A stretch of 64,000 nucleotides of DNA from Tetmemena sp. SeJ-2015 (Eukaryota; Ciliophora; Spirotrichea; Sporadotrichida; Oxytrichidae): positions 22,270 through 86,269 of the forward strand of contig JAJKFJ010021899.1 of assembly GCA_027382625.1 (NCBI GenBank). The letters are read 5' to 3'. Made by a program: the position numbers and the translations under genes. This document shows positions 55,487 through 64,000 of this stretch, in pieces. Position 1 is the first letter of the stretch, and each line of letters opens with the position of its first letter. The notes below the pieces were generated by a model, which saw only the letters and a list, made by a program, of their open reading frames with translations, was not told the origin of the DNA and searched no databases.

Positions 55487-56464
55487 ATGTAATAACTGAT
55501 CAAAGGGTCCCACCAGAGAAAATTATCCATTCTAGGTCACAACTCTAGGAGTATTTCAACTTAACTGCCTTATCTCGGGAAGGTAGAAATGAGTGGCAAC
55601 ACTTCTAGCAGGATTACCTTAACTTTGGATTTTTCGTTTTGGTGAGAGAGAAAAACACTTGCCTGATTCATCGTTTTGAAAAATACCACAAGCGTCTTGA
55701 TCAAGGCTTCCATTTCAAACTGCCATTCATTGATTAAATCGCCTACACTCATGATATGAGAGAAATTGTCATAGAGATTAAGCCCTAAACTGCTGTGACT
55801 AAGGATAACGTAGCACTTGATATCGATGGCGTTCTATATATTCAAATCACAGATCCAATTAAAGCGTCCTATAACGTAGGAAATGTATATCCATCTATCG
55901 CAAATTTGGCACAGACTATAATGAGATCTGAAATCGGTAAAATCACTTTGGATCGCACTTTTGAAGAAAGAGCTCATCTTAACGAAAAGATAGTCAAGTC
56001 AATTCATAAAGAGACTGCTGATTGGGGAGTTGAAGCCATGCGCTATGAAATTAAAGACATTAACCCTCCTTCAAACATTTAGCACTCTATGATTCCTTAA
56101 GCTGAGGCCGAGAGAAGGAAGAGAGCTCAGATTTTAGCTTCTGAAGGAGATAGAATGGCGAATATTAATATTGCCGATGCTAAAAAGCTGGCAGCAATCC
56201 TTGAAGCTGAAGGAAAGCAGAATCTATGATTATTCAAGCTGATGCTTCTTCTCAAGCACTATCACAGATTGATGAATAGCTTAAGGGTCTGGAAGAGACG
56301 CCGCTTAATTTTTGATAGCCTAGAGATACCTTGATTCTTACAAGAAACTTGGCAAAAAAGAAAACACCATAGTCTTAAATTCTGAACCATTAGATAGAAT
56401 TTATTTAATTATAAAGTTATGTGGGGAATTTTCAGTGGGAATTTTAAAAAATAGATTAATTTGA
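55487..56464 (+). CDS. STOML2: Mitochondrial stomatin-like protein 2 (SPFH family)
   Basis: ATG 55487 starts a presequence-like N-terminus rich in Arg/Ser/Gln (RKLSILGHNSRSISTQLP). A 29-nt GT-AG intron (about 55583-55611) joins LGK to DYLNFGFFVLVREKN. The SPFH domain follows: FKLPFIDQIAYTHDMREIV, QTAVTKDNVALDIDGVLYI, DPIKASYNVGN, LAQTIMRSEIGKITLDRTF, GVEAMRYEIKDINPP and AEAERRKRAQILASEGDR, as in SLP-2, a cardiolipin-associated scaffold of the inner mitochondrial membrane. The C-terminus (IAQRYLDSYKKLGKKENTIV) also matches. One base appears to be missing at about 56218 (EGK to AESMIIQAD), and another interruption lies near 56300. TGA is 56462-56464. Confidence 0.88.
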
Positions 56465-56556
56465 CTGGCAAAACCTTATCATTGAACTTTTTTAAAATGA
56501 TTTCGAATTAATTAAAAAGAGGAAGAGTTTTTTTGGATAATTTTGAGATTATAAAA

Positions 56557-57171
56557 ATGATGTTAAATTAGGCAAGGAGATTTTTCTACGGAGCAAATAT
56601 CAGTCGCAAAGCTGGTTAGAAGTGCTGTCCCTATGGTTAAAATGGAAAGCCACTATCTGAAGAAAAAGTTAACTAATTCTTAGATCAATATAGATAAGAC
56701 TCGAAGTTTTGGGTGACTAATGATGAGCGAACAATTCTCTCAAGATCTTTCTATCTCAAGAACATTTTCTGCGCTGTGGAGCTCGTGAAAGATCTCTATG
56801 AAATGGATTCCTTGACAACTAAATAAATTCCAAACGTGCACATCCTAGACTCTGACATCGTGAAAGTAGAGTTACATACCAGTAAACTAAATGGCCTTAG
56901 CTATCGTGATCTGGAACTGGCAACAATCATTGATGGCTTTGACTTGGAAAAGTATAAGCTTGTGCCTTTAACAAGTGAAGAAAAAGACATAAAGAGAGCC
57001 ATTAGAAAGATAAAAATAGATGACAAGCCAAGGTCTTTGAAGATGAAATCAATACATTGCCATATCAACTTATTCTACTCAGAGAATATTTATGAGAATG
57101 ATGTAAAAATTATAATGCAAGGGATCGAGGGGCGAGAGACTGCAATTAATAAATAGGGGTGGAATATTTGA
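56557..57171 (+). CDS. Pterin-4a-carbinolamine dehydratase-like protein
   Basis: A continuous frame of about 204 residues from ATG 56557 to TGA 57169-57171, with TAA/TAG as Gln. The middle matches pterin-4a-carbinolamine dehydratase (DCoH/PCBD): FWVTNDERTILSRSFYLKN, FCAVELVKDLYEMDS, IPNVHILDSDIVKVELHTSK and GLSYRDLELATIIDGFDL. The usual HHP catalytic triplet reads NVH. N-terminal (RRFFYGANISRKAGQKC) and C-terminal (about 60 residues) extensions exceed the family's normal size of about 100; the N-terminus could target mitochondria. The enzyme recycles tetrahydrobiopterin. No IES or intron is needed. Confidence 0.75.
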
Positions 57172-57315
57172 TTTGTTATAAAATTAGATATCGAGAGAGA
57201 ATATTGCAGAAGCTTCGTATCTAGTACTCGCACACAACTACGTTCCTATCCTCAATCGCATCTAGCTGACTTCTTAGGCTGTGGCTTGCCGCACACTTCA
57301 CCTTCCCGAGGACTC

Positions 57316-57634
57316 TCAGTTCTTGTTCTCTCTCTTGAGGGCTATAAGTTGAGGTTAAGCGTTGGAATAAGACTTACTGGGAGGAATAGACTGCATGATC
57401 TTGTCGGCCTTGACCTTGTCGTCGACCTTAAGGGTGAAGAGATACTTGGAGGTTCTGAGCTTGAACTTGGTGATGTTGTTCTTCTTGTGCTTCTTGATGG
57501 TGATCTTTTGGGCACTTGGAAGGTTCTTTTGCTCTCTTCTCACAATCTTGATGAATTCCTTCAGGTCCTTAATTTCCTTGGGCTAAACACAGAAAGTTAG
57601 ACACAGACCAAGAGCGGAAGAAGTAGCTTACCAT
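57316..57634 (-). CDS. RPL38: 60S ribosomal protein L38 (eL38)
   Basis: The first exon is just the ATG (57632-57634); a 49-nt GT-AG intron (57583-57631) separates it from PKEIKDLKEFIKIVRREQ, ITIKKHKKNNITKFKLRTSK and YLFTLKVDDKVKADKIMQ, ending in SIPPSKSYSNA and a 12-residue extension to TGA 57316-57318. The core matches eL38 over its full length of about 70 residues. Start-codon-only first exons are common in ribosomal protein genes. Confidence 0.93.
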
Positions 57635-57766
57635 TTTATTGTTCCTTTAATTTATATAATAAATAGTAAAACTCACTCGCCCTTTTCTTAAATACTTATT
57701 AAATAAATCGATTAAGTTTAAGCATACTCGCAACTACTCTTTATCTAATTATTAATTAAACTCATT
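57635..57766. other. AT-rich spacer before MITE
   Basis: Promoter-side spacer of the L38 gene; no coding frame seen. The target-site word ATT (57764-57766) is at its end. Confidence 0.5.
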
Positions 57767-58038
57767 CAAAACCCCCCATAATATGTGAAGAAGTTGCAAA
57801 TAAGTTGTCTTTAATTAATTTCTTAATTAATTCCTACTATGAAACCTAACACTCAGTTATCTGAGATAGATTGAGCAGGTATAAAATTCAGAGAATATGA
57901 GACAGACGTCAAGGTCACCTTCCTAGAAGACTTTAGATTGCCTGTTTAGGGTTAAAATTTAGCATGATTATAAGTATTAATTAAGAAATTAATTATACAC
58001 AACTTATTTTCACTTTCTTATCATATTATGGGGTTTTG
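57767..58038. mobile_element. MITE-like element with telomere-like inverted ends
   Basis: A 272-bp element. Its left end starts CAAAACCCCCCATAATATG and its right end is the inverted copy (CATATTATGGGGTTTTG on the plus strand). The two ends stay similar for about 65 bp, including AATAAGTTGT and AATTAATTTCTTAATTAAT. It is flanked by ATT on both sides (57764-57766 and 58039-58041). CAAAACCCC termini and a 3-bp ANT duplication are the known hallmarks of TBE elements of hypotrichs, so this looks like a non-autonomous TBE derivative. The internal 140 bp has no long frame. Confidence 0.85.
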
Positions 58039-58041
58039 ATT

Positions 58042-58916
58042 AACTCTTTTTCTTAAATGATAAAAAGAAGTATAGCTATTTTTATAAATAAAAATCTTTT
58101 ATTAATAAATCTTTTAATAGGAAAGAATTTAAAATTAGATTAGAAAAGGATTATTTATATTTGACCAAAAATTTAAAAAAGCCAAACTAGGTCTATAAAT
58201 TCTCTGAATTATTGCTAAATAGGTTTAATATAGTTGATAGTTAAATTAAAATAGGTGTTTGATTAAATATTGAATGAGGATTCTGCAAATTGTGACAGTT
58301 GAAATCACAAAATAAACCCCTGATATTCCTCTTGTTCAAAAGTTAATCAAAATTAATATGTTTTTATTTATTGAATAATCTACACATCTCAATAAAAAGA
58401 TATGATGATCAAATTCTTCTTTTTTCTCTCACTATTTTTAAATTGTGTAGCTAATTAGATCCTGACTTGTTCATTCAACATAAACGTTGCAAGATATAAA
58501 GTTCTTTTTATTATGCTGAAGGTCTAATAATTATTCTAATCATGGCTCACTTCAACTTTTAATAATATTTTTTTAATTAATTATTCTCTTTTTAATTAAA
58601 TTCTCAATATATCTTAAGTAATATTTAATTCAAACTCTGAATTGTTTGGAATTAACTTTATTTAACACTAGAACAAATAAAAATTAAATCTTAAATTTAA
58701 AAATTTTTTCCTCTCTAATTATTTTTACCCTCTATTATTCCGCAAACCGATAAAATTTGGTGAATTATTGGAGGAGAATTTTCTCTTATGAGCGGAGGTA
58801 AAATTCCGTCTCCTTCTTCCTCAAATTTTTCTTTTTAAAGATACTTTGCAAAAAAGATCCGAATGGATATGAATTTAATATTTTGAATCATTAATATATT
58901 TTTAAATATAATTTCA
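58042..58916. other. AT-rich intergenic DNA with dispersed repeat
   Basis: No gene is seen. It contains copy 2 of the dispersed repeat (58235-58640, listed separately) and otherwise simple AT-rich sequence. Confidence 0.5.
58235..58640. repeat. Dispersed repeat, copy 2
   Basis: Similar over about 400 bp to 30345-30800, same orientation, with GGTCTAATAATTATTC (58524-58539), CCCCTGAT and AAAATTAATATG in the same order. The copies are perhaps two-thirds identical by eye, with indels. Coding frames are not shared, so it is probably a germline-limited repeat. Confidence 0.7.
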
Positions 58917-59149
58917 ATGATTATCAAAGTTATTTTGATAATATTAATCATTAACAAGAACGAGATGAAGGATAAAATTAATCAAGTCAACAATAACAAA
59001 AAGAGCAAAATAAATATTGGTGATAATCAAACTGTAAACACAGTGAAGTATGTGCATAAGTATAGCGTAGAAATCATTCATAAGTCGATTGATAACTAAT
59101 AGATAGTTAAATTTAATTCAAAAGAGTGAAGGTTTTGTTTGAAAAAATA
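58917..59149 (+). other. Possible 5' exon/segment of the next gene
   Basis: A frame of about 75 codons from ATG 58917, with a hydrophobic start and then Asn/Lys/Ile-rich sequence (KYVHKYSVEIIHKSIDN), TAA/TAG as Gln. It lies 300 bp before the hypothetical gene at 59451 and may be its first segment, but the composition is close to that of AT-rich non-coding DNA here. Confidence 0.3.
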
Positions 59150-59450
59150 TTTGTGATAAAATAAAATCACATCTGATGTCAGACCTTATATATTTTTGCT
59201 GTTTAAATCAGTCAATACCTTATTCAGAAAAAAAGATCGGTTTAATTGATTTAATTCAACATAGGCATACTATTGAATTTATGGTGGCCTTCAGATGTGG
59301 ATGGGCTTCAGACAATTAAATTTAAAATTTATTTTATTCATTCTCAAGTTTCATTTATATTACAAACTATATTTTTGCTGTATTTAGTGTTTAGACAAAG
59401 CTAAGCACCTCAAATCTAAAAATTAAGATATAACTGACGTGGTTAATGCC

Positions 59451-60637
59451 ATGAAAAATGAGGAAAGCAAAGATGGAAGGAATGATGATTTATCAATGAG
59501 TGAAGAGGATTTAGTTCAAGATCATAGAGAATAGGCTCATTCTTAAAGTAACGACGAAATGGAAGAAACCGATTAGGCCCAAGAGAATTAGCCAAAATTG
59601 AATGATAAAGAAAAAAGAATGTTAAGAAAATCAGAGTATAAACTGAGAGAAGGGTTCGGAGATATCTAAGACCTGGAAGAGCGAACTGGCTATCATACAA
59701 ACCAGAAATAACTCTTAGAGGAAAAGATCTAGAAAAAGCAAAACCAACCCCCCGAAAATGACAGAATGAGAGAAAAGAGACTCGCGAAGTTAATTGTCAG
59801 ATGTATTGAAAATTTTCAAAGTAGCTTTCCAACTTCGAAACTCCTTTTACCATACCTCTAGATTTTCGAGCTCAATAAGGCAGTGAGTCTTCTATCGAGT
59901 TCTGGAAATAAAATGCAAAAAATTTCCGAGAGCGAATAAAATGAAGGTTTAGGCTAAACCCCTCAGTATATGAACTAAATTCCTTCTCAATTCACAACTC
60001 ATCAAATTCAATAAGTTAAACATCCTGAAAATTACTCTGGTCAGTTTTCGAATAAAAGCAACTATAAATAAAGTATTGGTTAACAAAACAATCTAAGAAA
60101 ATGGTCAGCATCAGATGATAAAGACGAGAGCGAAGACTATTAAATAATACGCACTTCATCCAATCAGGATAGAAGTCTATAATAGAATTCTGCTAGAGAG
60201 TTCTTTGGCAAAGGTAGGATGACAGAATTTACTCAAACCTCTAAATCTATACAACCTGCGACCTTTCATCAAAGAGATTTATCTGGAAGCATTAATACTA
60301 ACTAAGCAAATTCTTAAATTTATCCTTTTAATGAAGAATAAGAAGCAAATTTTCATCAGTCAAAGCCTTAGTAATTGAGCAAGAGTGATTATGAATTGAA
60401 TCCAATTCAAGCTCAAACCTAATAAAACTTAAATCTTCAGTCTTATCCACAAATTCAAAACAAAGAATCTAAAGAATCATTCTAACATTAGAAATTGATC
60501 AAGCAAAAGAATTAAAGTGAGAGTGAGAAAGGTTAAGTTGAGGAAGCGATATAAATCGATGAAATGGGAGGAGAAGCCTCTCTTTGTTAAAATCTTCTTG
60601 GTGCGATGTTGTTTTATGATATAAATGAATTATTTTA
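59451..60637 (+). CDS. Hypothetical Gln/Ser-rich protein
   Basis: A continuous TGA-free frame with dense TAA/TAG (Gln), from ATG 59451 (MKNEESKDGRNDDLSMSEED); open sequence upstream to about 59400 could extend it. A charged region (KEKRMLRKSEYKLREGFG, then QKKQNQPPENDRMREKR) precedes a helix (LAKLIVRCIENFQSS, LLLPYLQIFELNKAVSLL) and then about 230 residues of low-complexity Gln/Ser/Asn. No domain is recognised. The true end is uncertain because no TGA occurs before the next gene's ATG at 60638; coding sense fades near 60590 (ASLC). Confidence 0.6.
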
Positions 60638-61021
60638 ATGGACAATCCTCTTGCAGAGGAAGATTTTGATGATTACTCAGATTCAATAAAATAAGTTACC
60701 CCCACTCAATGGCAATAATTTCAAGCTTAAAAACGATCCAATATTAAAGAACTATAAGATTTTATTGCAATAATCAACTCTGATGACAAGAATTGGGGAA
60801 ACATTGAAATGTCTATGATTTAGCTTAAAAAAAATGACCTGACTGATCATGCTATAAAGAAAAATGATGTCATCGGAGCCCATGTATTCGATTAGTTTAG
60901 AAGTGACTTGAAAGACTATGAATTAAAAAAGAAATCAGTTATCGATCTAGTTTCCACAATCAGAAATGACTGCAGAAAACTTAAAAATCCTTTACTTCCT
61001 AAAGCTAAAATAGAAGAATGA
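60638..61021 (+). CDS. Hypothetical protein, 127 residues
   Basis: A short uninterrupted frame from ATG 60638 (MDNPLAEEDFDDYSDSIKQV) to TGA 61019-61021, acidic at the start and helical later (KELQDFIAIINSDDKNWGN, VFDQFRSDLKDYELKKKSVI). TAA/TAG codons fit Gln. The family is not recognised. Confidence 0.55.
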
Positions 61022-61265
61022 AGTAAAACTGCAAACAATAATAGTTAGAGTGATTTCTGTTTGATAAAAGTTTGAGGAAAAAGGCTCTAGAGCTTATAGC
61101 TCTAAAATCTGCATTTTGCCAATATAGTTTTAAATTAGAGAAATTAAAAGATGTCACTAATTGTTTTCATAAAATTTAAATTTATGTCTTATTTTAATTT
61201 CTCAACTCTTCCTCTGGCTTTCATAATTACAGCTAATAAAATATATTATTGATAACACAAAAAAA

Positions 61266-62437
61266 ATGTTCTTAAAGCATCAAAAAAGAGCTAAGTCGAA
61301 GAACTAATCGCAACTGTAAGGGTAGGGATAAAACTAAGAAGGGATTATGAGCTAGGAGTCATCACATTAAAGCTAACTCCAAAATATGAATGACAATAAC
61401 TAAAACAGAGAGACTTCTAATCTAGAGAGCTATATGGAGAGATAATTTTAGTATTATTTTATAAGAGAAGTCAAGTGCATTATTAAGGCTAGAAGAACGA
61501 ATCTCGAATTTCAAGGAAGCAAGAGGGCTTTTTCTAGATTCAACCAACTCAAATGAGGAGTGATTAAGAGTAGCTAATATTTCAAAATAAAATTCCGACA
61601 GAGACTCCTATATACCATCAGCAGATGACTTTTTCTCCTTAGATTTACTCTGAGGATGCGTCTTCCATGATTTACAGTTTGCCTACAGATACTTCGCCAG
61701 ACCAATACCTTTTGTAAATGAGATAGTCTAAAGTATCTTAATCCCCTCCACCTAATTTCTCAAACCATAGCTTATTTATAACTTGCTTTTACTGTTAATT
61801 TAAAAGCTTCACTGCAGGATAGAGCGGTTAAGTCCATAAGCAAAGCAGTAAAATATAGAGTAATCAACTTAGCAATTCAAGGTAATAGATAGAATCTTAT
61901 GACAACATTCAATCCTTGAAATAAGCAACTTCATAAGCTTTTAGAAATGATAAGGCTAGATATTTGAAGCATAAAGAGCAGCCAGTAAATTAGACTAATT
62001 TTGAGCATATAATTGACCCAGCTCTCATTAGTAAAGCAATAGGTTCTTCTTTCAATTATATGAGTAACCAGAATAGAGATGAGCAATCTTTTGAGTCGCC
62101 AGACGTTATAGCCTTTAAATAAAGCCATAGCAGCTAATTAGCAAGTCATGAGACAGATAATAAGAAGCGCAGTAATGGATTAAGAATATCTTAGACCAAT
62201 AATAATAACCTGAAAAATAACCATGCCACTGTGCAATCAGAATCTTAAAAGAGCCCTTTTTAAAGTAGACCGCAATAAGTAGCTTAGAATATGTTTTAAC
62301 AGCAGGAAGATGCCAGGAACGCTGTGCAAGTAAAATCTGATACTGGCTCATAGTTCTCGAATATGCAAGAGGACTTTTTTAGCGAGAGGTAAAAAGATTT
62401 GAGTCATCCATTTGTATTATTGTAGGAACCCATTTGA
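61266..62437 (+). CDS. Hypothetical Gln/Ser/Asn-rich protein
   Basis: ATG 61266 (MFLKHQKRAKSKNQSQLQGQ) starts a protein rich in Gln, Ser and Asn with one ordered-looking stretch (ERQFQYYFIREVKCIIKAR) and later PTETPIYHQQMTFSPQIYSE, SFNYMSNQNRDEQSFES and a C-terminal motif DLSHPFVLLQEPI before TGA 62435-62437. Frame changes near 61500-61560 and an AT-rich hydrophobic insert at about 61765-61810 look like IESs. No family is recognised; it may be an intrinsically disordered regulator. Confidence 0.6.
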
Positions 62438-62704
62438 AATGAAATTTTTATGAAATCAAATTAAATATACTATTTAATTTGGGAAAGTTAATTCTTCAAA
62501 AATATTGCTTCCCTACCGCGGCTGAATAATCCTTTGATCAACAAAATATTAATCCTATATGTCCTGATCACAAATAATATTAGCCTCTGACTCTTAATAT
62601 ACTATAATATTGTGCGATTAGAAAAGTTTGATCGCAGTTATGGAAAATAAATAAAAACGATTTCAGTTAACCCCCAATATTTTTAAAAAATTTTACCAAT
62701 GCTT
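62438..62704. other. AT-rich spacer
   Basis: No coding frame. It leads into a C-rich, telomere-like stretch at 62680-62725. Confidence 0.4.
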
Positions 62705-64000
62705 AAAACCCCCAAAAAACCCCTTTTATTTTATATTCAGTTAGTTTTAGGATTATTGGGGTGCTTGTACTTATACTAAATTTGGTCTTATGCATAATGG
62801 CTCAAACCTACAAACATCATCCTATGCATTTATCAAAACGTAGTAAAACGTTTTAGTCTGCTCCCACTTTCCCCATCTGATCGTCCACATCTGTCTGATC
62901 TCGCTCGGGCATCGCGCTCATGATCTCTCCGACTTCTTTTTTTAAACCCCCCCCTTGCTGCCTACAAGCTCAACTCAGATGCATCTTAAATTGTTTAATG
63001 GAAACTGCTGAAAATCTAGAAACTGCTTCTTCACATATGAGGGAAAAAGACTTTGACGGATTGACCCCGGGCGAATTTCTCCGCATTGAAGGAAAACACT
63101 CCTTGAACTTCCACAGTCTCCATCATCTCCGAATAAATTTTTTGGATCACTGCATTTTTCCATGAGGATTTACGACCTTCTTAAATGCTCATCTTCTGTT
63201 CATGCGCAATAAACGCAGCTCTAATATGAAGTTCTCGAAGAGCACTTAGTTGAAGGCTTTCCCCCAATTTATCTGGGCTGCTGATAACCTATCCTGGGTG
63301 ATGGCTGCGATGAACTGAGGGAGAACTGCTGCTACTTGAACTCAGACTTCTTGATCGCAAGCTCTCTTGTGAGCTACCCCTACCTTCCGAGCCATTCATT
63401 CATTTGCACCTCACTTGCGAGATGGGAATGTACTTGAGCTCATCTACTTCCCCAGGTTCGATTCTTGTTTACTTCTTCTGTTTTTAAAGCTAGCTTTATG
63501 CTTACCCTCACTTCGATTATCTATTAAAAACAGGCAGCAATGGGAAAAACCTTTTATACCTGGGATGAGAGTTTGAGCTTCGGGGTTTTAAAACCCATTT
63601 GAAATTGCCTCCCTTCCCCGTCCACATCATTTCCCCCTTTTTGTCCCCCCCTTCCTTTTAAATTTAGCCCCCCAAAGGGTGCCATAGCTAATTTAGAAAG
63701 GGGGAGGCTCTATCTTTGCCTTGGTTTGGAAATGGAAACCCCGTTTTAGTTTGCCTTCTTCTGTATGAAACCGAGCTTGAGATCAGTGAGCCTCTTTGAC
63801 ACACTGAGTTGCTTTTTGTTCGATCCCCAAAATTTTCTGGGATCGGAGAAAGCTTTTTGCTTCAAGTTTGATGCTCTCTGTACTCTCGGAGTTTAGACTG
63901 CTGATTTCTTTTAGAAGAGGGAAAAAACCTCCTTTTTAAACCCGAAAAACAAGCCTTTCTTTTTAAAGAGCTTTGCCAAAGGAAGTTCAAAAAATTATTT
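62705..64000. mobile_element. Left end of a GC-rich TBE-like element (truncated by window)
   Basis: The boundary carries A4C5A6C4 (62705-62723), a telomere-like C4A4 motif with probable homopolymer errors, in the orientation expected for the left end of a TBE-like element. The DNA then becomes GC-richer with many homopolymer runs, especially after 63540, as in the 7.5-10.9 kb block. It continues past the window end. Confidence 0.5.
62952..63420 (-). pseudogene. Coding remnants inside right-hand element
   Basis: On the minus strand successive overlapping frames read as protein with TAG/TAA as Gln: RELAIKKSEFKQQQFSLSSS, then FENFILELRLLRMNRR, then SIQEGRKSSWKNAVIQKIYS and FSFNAEKFARGQSVKVFFPH. 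Shifts of one base separate them, so the gene is degraded or the consensus has indels. No family is recognised. Confidence 0.4.

Noticed and set aside
1..64000. Multi-gene macronuclear chromosome of an oligohymenophorean (Tetrahymena/Paramecium share the TAA/TAG=Gln code)
   Set aside because: Scrambled and inverted gene segments, pointer-bounded inserts inside coding sequence and G4T4/C4A4-type ends fit a spirotrich germline genome instead.
1..64000. CRISPR array, bacterial operons, riboswitches, rho-independent terminators
   Set aside because: No regularly spaced repeats or bacterial signals were seen; the genome is eukaryotic.

Overview
The window looks like germline (micronuclear) DNA of a spirotrich, probably hypotrich, ciliate of the Oxytricha/Stylonychia type. 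Three observations support this. (1) Genes read through only if TAA and TAG encode Gln and TGA is the sole stop. (2) Reading frames are broken by short AT-rich inserts that begin and end with the same 4-9 base word, as expected for internal eliminated sequences (IESs) and their pointers; ordinary GT-AG introns of about 30-85 nt also occur. (3) Four genes are scrambled: their segments lie in permuted order or on opposite strands and re-join in frame at shared words. Repeats of the spirotrich telomere type (G4T4/C4A4) occur inside the window at transposon-like ends. Host DNA is AT-rich; two blocks (about 4.5-10.9 kb and 62.7-64.0 kb) are far more GC-rich.

Layout. 0.45-4.3 kb: PAP2-type phosphatase (+) and a coiled-coil protein (-). 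4.5-10.9 kb: degraded TBE-like transposon DNA with a DDE transposase, convergent second ORF, a bZIP-like frame and homopolymer-rich undecodable sequence, ending at (G4T4)3. 11.1-14.1 kb: scrambled TBC (Rab-GAP, TBC1D5-like) gene. 14.2-24.0 kb (+): hypothetical protein, AMPK-gamma-like CBS protein, P-loop protein, membrane protein, long coiled-coil protein. 24.1-26.5 kb: type I membrane protein encoded as two inverted halves. 26.7-30.2 kb: BAG6-like chaperone. 30.9-36.2 kb (-): small membrane protein, eIF3e, eIF6, copine. 36.2-43.3 kb: an LRR/IQ protein split into a + strand 5' part and a - strand 3' part, with a UPF1-like helicase gene lying between them. 43.4-46.9 kb: ISWI ATPase, also split and inverted, with the break inside an intron. 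47.2 kb: GC-rich candidate structured RNA. 47.4-57.6 kb: NEK kinase, SAS-6, acid lipase, coiled-coil protein, LMBR1-type protein, stomatin-like protein 2, pterin dehydratase, ribosomal protein L38. 57.8 kb: 272-bp MITE-like element with telomere-like inverted ends and an ATT target duplication. 58.9-62.4 kb: three Gln-rich hypothetical proteins. 62.7 kb to the end: left end of another GC-rich element.

The genes form no operon; they are independent housekeeping, cytoskeletal/ciliary and signalling genes that would normally end up on separate small macronuclear chromosomes. All boundaries of IESs and MDSs (macronuclear-destined segments) are inferred from reading frame plus repeated words; macronuclear sequence was not available to confirm them.
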